Below are positions 60,234-64,000 of a stretch of 64,000 nucleotides of DNA, piece by piece. This DNA is from Clostridium_AM sp900759715 (GTDB lineage: Bacteria > Bacillota > Clostridia > Clostridiales > Clostridiaceae), in contig CAAEXF010000065.1 in assembly GCA_900759715.1 (NCBI GenBank), positions 1 to 64,000 of the forward strand, in the 5' to 3' direction. A program made the translations under genes and the position numbers. The notes under the pieces are model-generated. The model did no database searches, was not told the DNA's origin, and saw nothing but the letters and a program-made list of their open reading frames with translations. How positions within the stretch are numbered: the stretch's first letter is position 1; the number at the start of each line of letters is the position of its first letter.

Positions 60234-62027
60234 ATGAGTTGGGAAAAATTTACGACATATGTTTTAATGGGGATAGTATTACTTCCTATTATTGTTTGTC
60301 CATTTATATTATTAAAAAATCCTAGTTTTGCACCGTATAATAATTTAAACGTTCTGAAAAATACAGTAGCACGTAATTATACGGATGCAGATATGAGATT
60401 TAATGATTTTAAAGCTATGGTTGAAAGTGGCAAGGTACAAAAGGTTGATTATAATGAAGTAGACTCTATTCTTGAAGCAGAAGATAAGTCAGGAAAAACT
60501 TTTACTTTTGAAAATCCTAAGAACTCTCAGTTTAGACAGTATTTGTTGGAGCATAAAGTAATAATTAAAGAATCTTCTAATGCTTATTCTAATATACTAA
60601 ATGTTGTGTTATTCAGCATAATTATATCTTTTGTAATAAGGCTAATAGCTAGATATAGAAAAAAAGAGGCTTTTCCAGCAGGAATGGGGGGAGCAAATTC
60701 AGAGGACTTCAATGAATCAAAGGATGTTAATGTTAAATTTAGTGATGTAGCGGGTAATTCAGAAGCTAAAGATAACATGCAGGATATAATTGAATTCTTG
60801 AAGGATCCAGATAGATTTAAAAAATTTGGAGTGAAGATTCCTAAAGGGATAATATTATATGGACCTCCAGGGACAGGAAAAACTCTTTTAGCAAAAGCTT
60901 TAGCAGGTGAGGCAGGTGCTTCCTTTATTGCAACAAGTGGATCTAACTTTGTAGAGAAATATGTAGGAGTAGGGGCATCTAGAATAAGAAAATTATTTAC
61001 AGAAGCTAGAAAGAAAACTCCAGCTATAATATTTATTGATGAAATAGATGCAGTTGGTGGTAAAAGAGGATCAGAAGGCACAAGCACCAGCGAAGATGCT
61101 AAAACACTAAATCAGCTTCTTGTGGAAATGGACGGCTTTAAAGATGATGAAAACATTATAGTTGTAGCTGCAACAAATAGGCTCGATATGCTAGATGATG
61201 CGCTAATTCGTGCAGGAAGATTTGATAGACATGTAATGGTAGGCCTTCCTGATTTAAATGCAAGACATGAAATTTTAAAAGTTCATTCAAAGAACAAACC
61301 GTTATCAAAAGAAGTTGATTTATTGCAAATAGCTAAGCAAACAGTTTATATGAGTGGAGCTGATTTATCAGGAGTAATGAATGAAGCTGCTATATACGCT
61401 ATTAAGGAAAATAGTACAGAAATTATTCTAAGACATATCGATAGAGCAATAAACAAAATCGTTGCTGGAGATGAAAAGAAAGATAGATCAAATATATCTG
61501 ATTTAGAAAAGAAAATAACGGCATACCATGAAGCGGGACATGCTATAATAGCCAAACTATTGAATAAAGAAAGTGTACCAAAGGTTTCTATCATTCCTAC
61601 AACAAAAGGAGCAGCCGGATATACTCTAATAAATCCAGGTGAAAAAATGTTCCAAACTAAAGAAGAAATATTAAATAAAATAAGTGGACTGCTCGGTGGA
61701 AGAGCAGCTGAAGAAATAATATTTGGAAAGCAGAATATAACAGGCGGCGCATCTAATGATCTACAAAGGGCTACAAAAATGGCTCTAACATTAATAACAA
61801 AATACGGGATGAGCGAAAAACTAGGCCTTGTAAGTTTTGATGACAGAGAAATTTCTCTTCAAAATGAATTATTATTAAGCGAAACTAAACAAATATTAGA
61901 CAAAATCTACAAAAAAACCTTAGATTATATACTAGTAAACAAGGACAAACTAGAAGTTGTAGCACAAAGATTATTAAGCTACGAAATAATAGACGAAAAT
62001 GACCTAGATATGCTGCTTGTAGGGTAA
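60234..62027 (+). CDS. ftsH: FtsH-type ATP-dependent zinc metalloprotease
   Basis: A 597-residue membrane AAA+ protease that extracts and degrades membrane and short-lived proteins. Two membrane helices (about 7-27 and 121-139) flank an extracytoplasmic domain. AAA+ motifs: Walker A GPPGTGKT (210-217), Walker B IIFIDE (265-270), the second region of homology with DDALIRAGRFDRH, then the M41 zinc site HEAGH (432-436). ATG 60234 has AAAGGAG 10 bases upstream; an earlier start would sit before the ribosome site. The sequence is diverged from the common essential FtsH, so it may be a second copy. Ends at a family B repeat. Confidence 0.92.
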   Translation: MSWEKFTTYVLMGIVLLPIIVCPFILLKNPSFAPYNNLNVLKNTVARNYTDADMRFNDFKAMVESGKVQKVDYNEVDSILEAEDKSGKTFTFENPKNSQFRQYLLEHKVIIKESSNAYSNILNVVLFSIIISFVIRLIARYRKKEAFPAGMGGANSEDFNESKDVNVKFSDVAGNSEAKDNMQDIIEFLKDPDRFKKFGVKIPKGIILYGPPGTGKTLLAKALAGEAGASFIATSGSNFVEKYVGVGASRIRKLFTEARKKTPAIIFIDEIDAVGGKRGSEGTSTSEDAKTLNQLLVEMDGFKDDENIIVVAATNRLDMLDDALIRAGRFDRHVMVGLPDLNARHEILKVHSKNKPLSKEVDLLQIAKQTVYMSGADLSGVMNEAAIYAIKENSTEIILRHIDRAINKIVAGDEKKDRSNISDLEKKITAYHEAGHAIIAKLLNKESVPKVSIIPTTKGAAGYTLINPGEKMFQTKEEILNKISGLLGGRAAEEIIFGKQNITGGASNDLQRATKMALTLITKYGMSEKLGLVSFDDREISLQNELLLSETKQILDKIYKKTLDYILVNKDKLEVVAQRLLSYEIIDENDLDMLLVG

Positions 62028-62032
62028 ACCTA

Positions 62033-62129
62033 TATAGGAGTATAAGACCGAAAGTTGACTTACACCCTGGGCTGAAGCTTGAAAACCTAGTCCGGGGTGT
62101 AAGTCGATTTTCTGCCTTGAAACCCTATA
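62033..62129. repeat. foldback repeat, family B copy 4 (short)
   Basis: 97 bases with terminal inverted repeats TATAGGAGTATAAGACCGAA and TTTTCTGCCTTGAAACCCTATA, continuing GTTGACTTACACCCTGG against CCGGGGTGTAAGTCGA. The central core is lost. Its right end touches the stop codon of the minus-strand membrane protein gene, and its left end is 5 bases after the ftsH stop. Confidence 0.8.
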
Positions 62130-62837
62130 TTATTCCTCTATAAAGTTATTTTCCAAGTGTTCATCACAGGTATGTGACTTTAAGCGATTATATAAGTCTA
62201 TCAGGTTCATGTGATTTGTACTTTGAGAGTCGTATTTTCCCAATTTAAAGGCAAGTTGTACAGAAAAGCCTATGCAGCCAGCGAGGATTATTGTTCCAAC
62301 TCCAGCTGGTCCACCTAAAAAATATCCAACAATTAGGACAGTAATTTCAATGATTCCTCTAATCATCCAGACAGGCTTTTTTAACTTTTTTACCAGCCCT
62401 TCCATTAAACCATCTCTAGGACCAGCACCTAAGTTTACCCTAAGGTAAAAAAAGGTTGCCCAACCTATTATAAAGATTCCTAAAATAAGCAATAGCATTT
62501 GTCCCAATAGACTATCTGGAGTACTAAAAAATTTAAATTTTTCTATGATATCTATAAATAATCCTATAAATATCATGTTAAATACACTTCCAAGTCCAGG
62601 AACAACTCCAATAAAGTAACATGCAATCAATATTAGCAAACCAGCTAACTCAGATACTTGACCTAAGGTAAGTGAACTATGATAAACAATTCCCATATGC
62701 AGAACATCCCAGGGACTCATTCCGAGCTTAGAATACAAAGTACATAGTATACCTATAGAATATAGAAGAAGCCCAAACATTAATGATGGCATTTTTTTTA
62801 GTAGTTCAATTAAAACCACTTTATATCTTTTCTGCAA
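62130..62837 (-). CDS. YczE/YitT-like membrane protein
   Basis: A 235-residue membrane protein with about five or six helices, of the YczE/YyaS group (DUF6198). Typical blocks: LGMSPWDVLHMGIVYHSSLT (about residues 39-58), LGSVFNMIFIGLFIDIIEKF, NLGAGPRDGLMEGLVKK (about 133-149), and GYFLGGPAGVGTIILAGCIG. TTG 62837 with AAAGGAGAAC upstream starts the first membrane helix sensibly; a frame extending to 63011 adds 58 residues without family similarity. YczE is linked to control of secondary metabolite enzymes in bacilli; no such genes are here. Confidence 0.8.
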   Translation of the reverse strand: MQKRYKVVLIELLKKMPSLMFGLLLYSIGILCTLYSKLGMSPWDVLHMGIVYHSSLTLGQVSELAGLLILIACYFIGVVPGLGSVFNMIFIGLFIDIIEKFKFFSTPDSLLGQMLLLILGIFIIGWATFFYLRVNLGAGPRDGLMEGLVKKLKKPVWMIRGIIEITVLIVGYFLGGPAGVGTIILAGCIGFSVQLAFKLGKYDSQSTNHMNLIDLYNRLKSHTCDEHLENNFIEE

Positions 62838-63036
62838 TTTAAGTTCTCCTTTCTCATCGTTAAGAAACTCTCTATCTAATTCTACAACTATAGCAGTGCA
62901 GAGGCAATAATTACCTTTAAGTAACTTAGAATATAGATGGATACTGGAGAAGTTAGAGCGTATAGTCGTTGAATAGATTATTTGTTTACATTCAACAATG
63001 ATTATTTCCAAATATAAATTTTTTATTGATAACTTA

Positions 63037-63065
63037 TTGACAAACAGAAGAAAAAGGTTTATATT
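63037..63065 (+). promoter_or_regulatory. promoter for cooS
   Basis: TTGACA 63037-63042, 17-base spacer, TATATT 63060-63065, about 120 bases before the cooS start. Confidence 0.7.
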
Positions 63066-63066
63066 A

Positions 63067-63091
63067 AAAGTATACTAATCAAGTATACTTT
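63067..63091. promoter_or_regulatory. palindromic operator candidate over the cooS start site
   Basis: AAAGTATAC (63067-63075) and GTATACTTT (63083-63091) are perfect inverted repeats around TAATCAA. A third AAAGTATAC half-site lies at about 63146. It overlaps the predicted transcription start, where a repressor would block RNA polymerase. The regulator is not known. Confidence 0.65.
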
Positions 63092-63185
63092 ATAAATAAT
63101 TAGAAATATATGACCAGGCATTAGTATGCCTTAATTTTAAAAATAAAAGTATACCAATAAGATAAACAATAAGGAGGAATTTATT

Positions 63186-64000
63186 GTGTCAATGTGTGGA
63201 AACTGTACAACTTGTCAATCGGCAGATAAGGTTTTAGAGGGATTTATAGGATCTATGGATATGGAAACTTCTCACCATAGAGTTGAAAGTCAAAAGATAA
63301 AGTGTGGATTTGGACAACAGGGTGTATGTTGTAAATTGTGTGCTAATGGACCTTGTAGAATAACTCCAAAATCACCTAGAGGAATATGTGGAGCTAATGC
63401 AGACACAATAGTAGCTAGAAATTTCCTAAGAGCGGTGTCATCAGGAGCAGCTTGCTATTTACATGTAATTGAAAATACAGCAAGAAACTTAAAATCTACA
63501 GGAGAAACAAAGGGAACAATAAAAGGCATTAATGCTTTAAATAAAGTAGCAGCAATATTTGAGATAGAAGAGGAAGATAACCATAAGAAAGCAATAATGA
63601 TAGCTGATAAAGTTATTGCTGATTTATATAAGCCTAGATTTGAAAAAATGGAAATTGTAGAAAAAATGGCATATAAGCCTAGAGTGGAAAATTGGAAGAA
63701 GCTTAATATAATGCCTGGTGGAGCTAAGTCAGAAGTTTTTGATGCTATAGTTAAGACTTCAACAAACTTAAATAGTGATCCAGTAGACATGTTATTAAAC
63801 TGCTTAAATCTTGGAATATCTACAGGACTTTATGGATTAACTCTTACAAACTTATTAAACGATATCATGCTTGGAGAGCCTGTTATAAGAGCAGCTAAGG
63901 TAGGTTTCAAGGTTGTAGATACAGATTATATAAATATTATGATTACTGGACACCAACATTCAACAATATCACATCTTCAAGATGTTTTAACAGATGAGAA
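63186..64000 (+). CDS. cooS: anaerobic carbon monoxide dehydrogenase catalytic subunit (5' part)
   Basis: The first 271 codons of a monofunctional nickel CODH that oxidises CO to CO2; the window ends inside it. The N-terminal cysteine cluster region is visible: MSMCGNCTTCQSADKV, then CGFGQQGVCCKLCANGPCRI and GICGANADTIVARNFLR, which hold the D- and B-cluster ligands. The alpha-helical N-terminal domain follows, and GHQHSTISHL begins the C-cluster region. GTG 63186 is 8 bases after AAGGAGG. Its presence suggests the host can use or detoxify CO; partner genes lie beyond the window. Confidence 0.97.
   Translation, partial: MSMCGNCTTCQSADKVLEGFIGSMDMETSHHRVESQKIKCGFGQQGVCCKLCANGPCRITPKSPRGICGANADTIVARNFLRAVSSGAACYLHVIENTARNLKSTGETKGTIKGINALNKVAAIFEIEEEDNHKKAIMIADKVIADLYKPRFEKMEIVEKMAYKPRVENWKKLNIMPGGAKSEVFDAIVKTSTNLNSDPVDMLLNCLNLGISTGLYGLTLTNLLNDIMLGEPVIRAAKVGFKVVDTDYINIMITGHQHSTISHLQDVLTDE

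Noticed and set aside
62838..63011. N-terminal extension of the YczE-like protein
   Set aside because: A ribosome site and TTG at 62837 start the first membrane helix; the extra 58 residues show no family-like sequence.

Overview
The window is AT-rich and gene-dense, with short gaps, Shine-Dalgarno-led ATG/GTG/TTG starts and many intrinsic terminators. This fits a low-GC Gram-positive anaerobe of the genus Clostridium or a close relative. The right edge enters a monofunctional carbon monoxide dehydrogenase gene (cooS). A formate/nitrite channel, T-box leaders and a cyclic di-GMP-I riboswitch agree with a clostridial, possibly acetogenic, host. No rRNA, tRNA, phage, transposase or CRISPR array was recognised.

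Layout. 0-8.3 kb: mixed housekeeping and hypothetical genes (alpha/beta hydrolase, UPF0158, FNT channel, two PHP phosphatases, RidA, NlpC/P60 hydrolase, glycosyltransferase). 8.5-19 kb: a 1396-residue duplicated DUF445 membrane protein, UPF0145, a chemoreceptor, M29 aminopeptidase, M50 protease and an AI-2E family transporter. 19.3-22.9 kb: a signalling group made of a Rossmann/chemoreceptor-domain chimera and a two-gene minus-strand unit (KAS III-like enzyme plus membrane chemoreceptor) behind a cyclic di-GMP-I riboswitch. 23-28 kb: TatD and a thiamin-precursor ABC transporter, with a TPP riboswitch in front of the binding protein and ATPase. 28-34 kb: SulP, YfcC, nitroreductase and MFS genes. 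34.3-44 kb: leucine/valine pathway genes ilvC-leuA-leuC-leuD-leuB-ilvB-ilvN behind tandem T-boxes. 44.2-51.3 kb: aromatic amino acid genes aroF-tyrA-aroB-aroA-aroC-pheA. 51.6-60 kb: an AraC/cupin regulator, two PAS histidine kinases, an aromatic-acid-exporter-like protein and a ferritin-like protein. 60-64 kb: an FtsH paralogue, a YczE-type membrane protein and the start of cooS.

The most distinctive layer is intergenic. At least three families of dispersed, strongly foldable repeats occupy the longer gaps. Family A (1063, 15192, 32504, 59826) starts with TTTATCCG and ends with CTGTTTAT. Family B (about 4927, 23902, 41497, 62033) is a foldback element with long terminal inverted repeats that abuts stop codons. 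Family C (19090 reversed, 40122, and shorter versions inside A copies) carries a TAAGCGAT...GCTTAAG hairpin. They occur at different degrees of internal deletion and nesting. Two of them interrupt the leucine gene cluster, and one appears to supply the C-terminal codons of the first hydrolase.

The pathways are incomplete locally. ilvD is absent except for a 23-codon ORF that resembles its start. aroD/aroQ, aroE and aroK are absent from the aromatic cluster. Start codons were moved from the longest ORF to a downstream codon wherever a Shine-Dalgarno sequence sat on or beside the upstream start.
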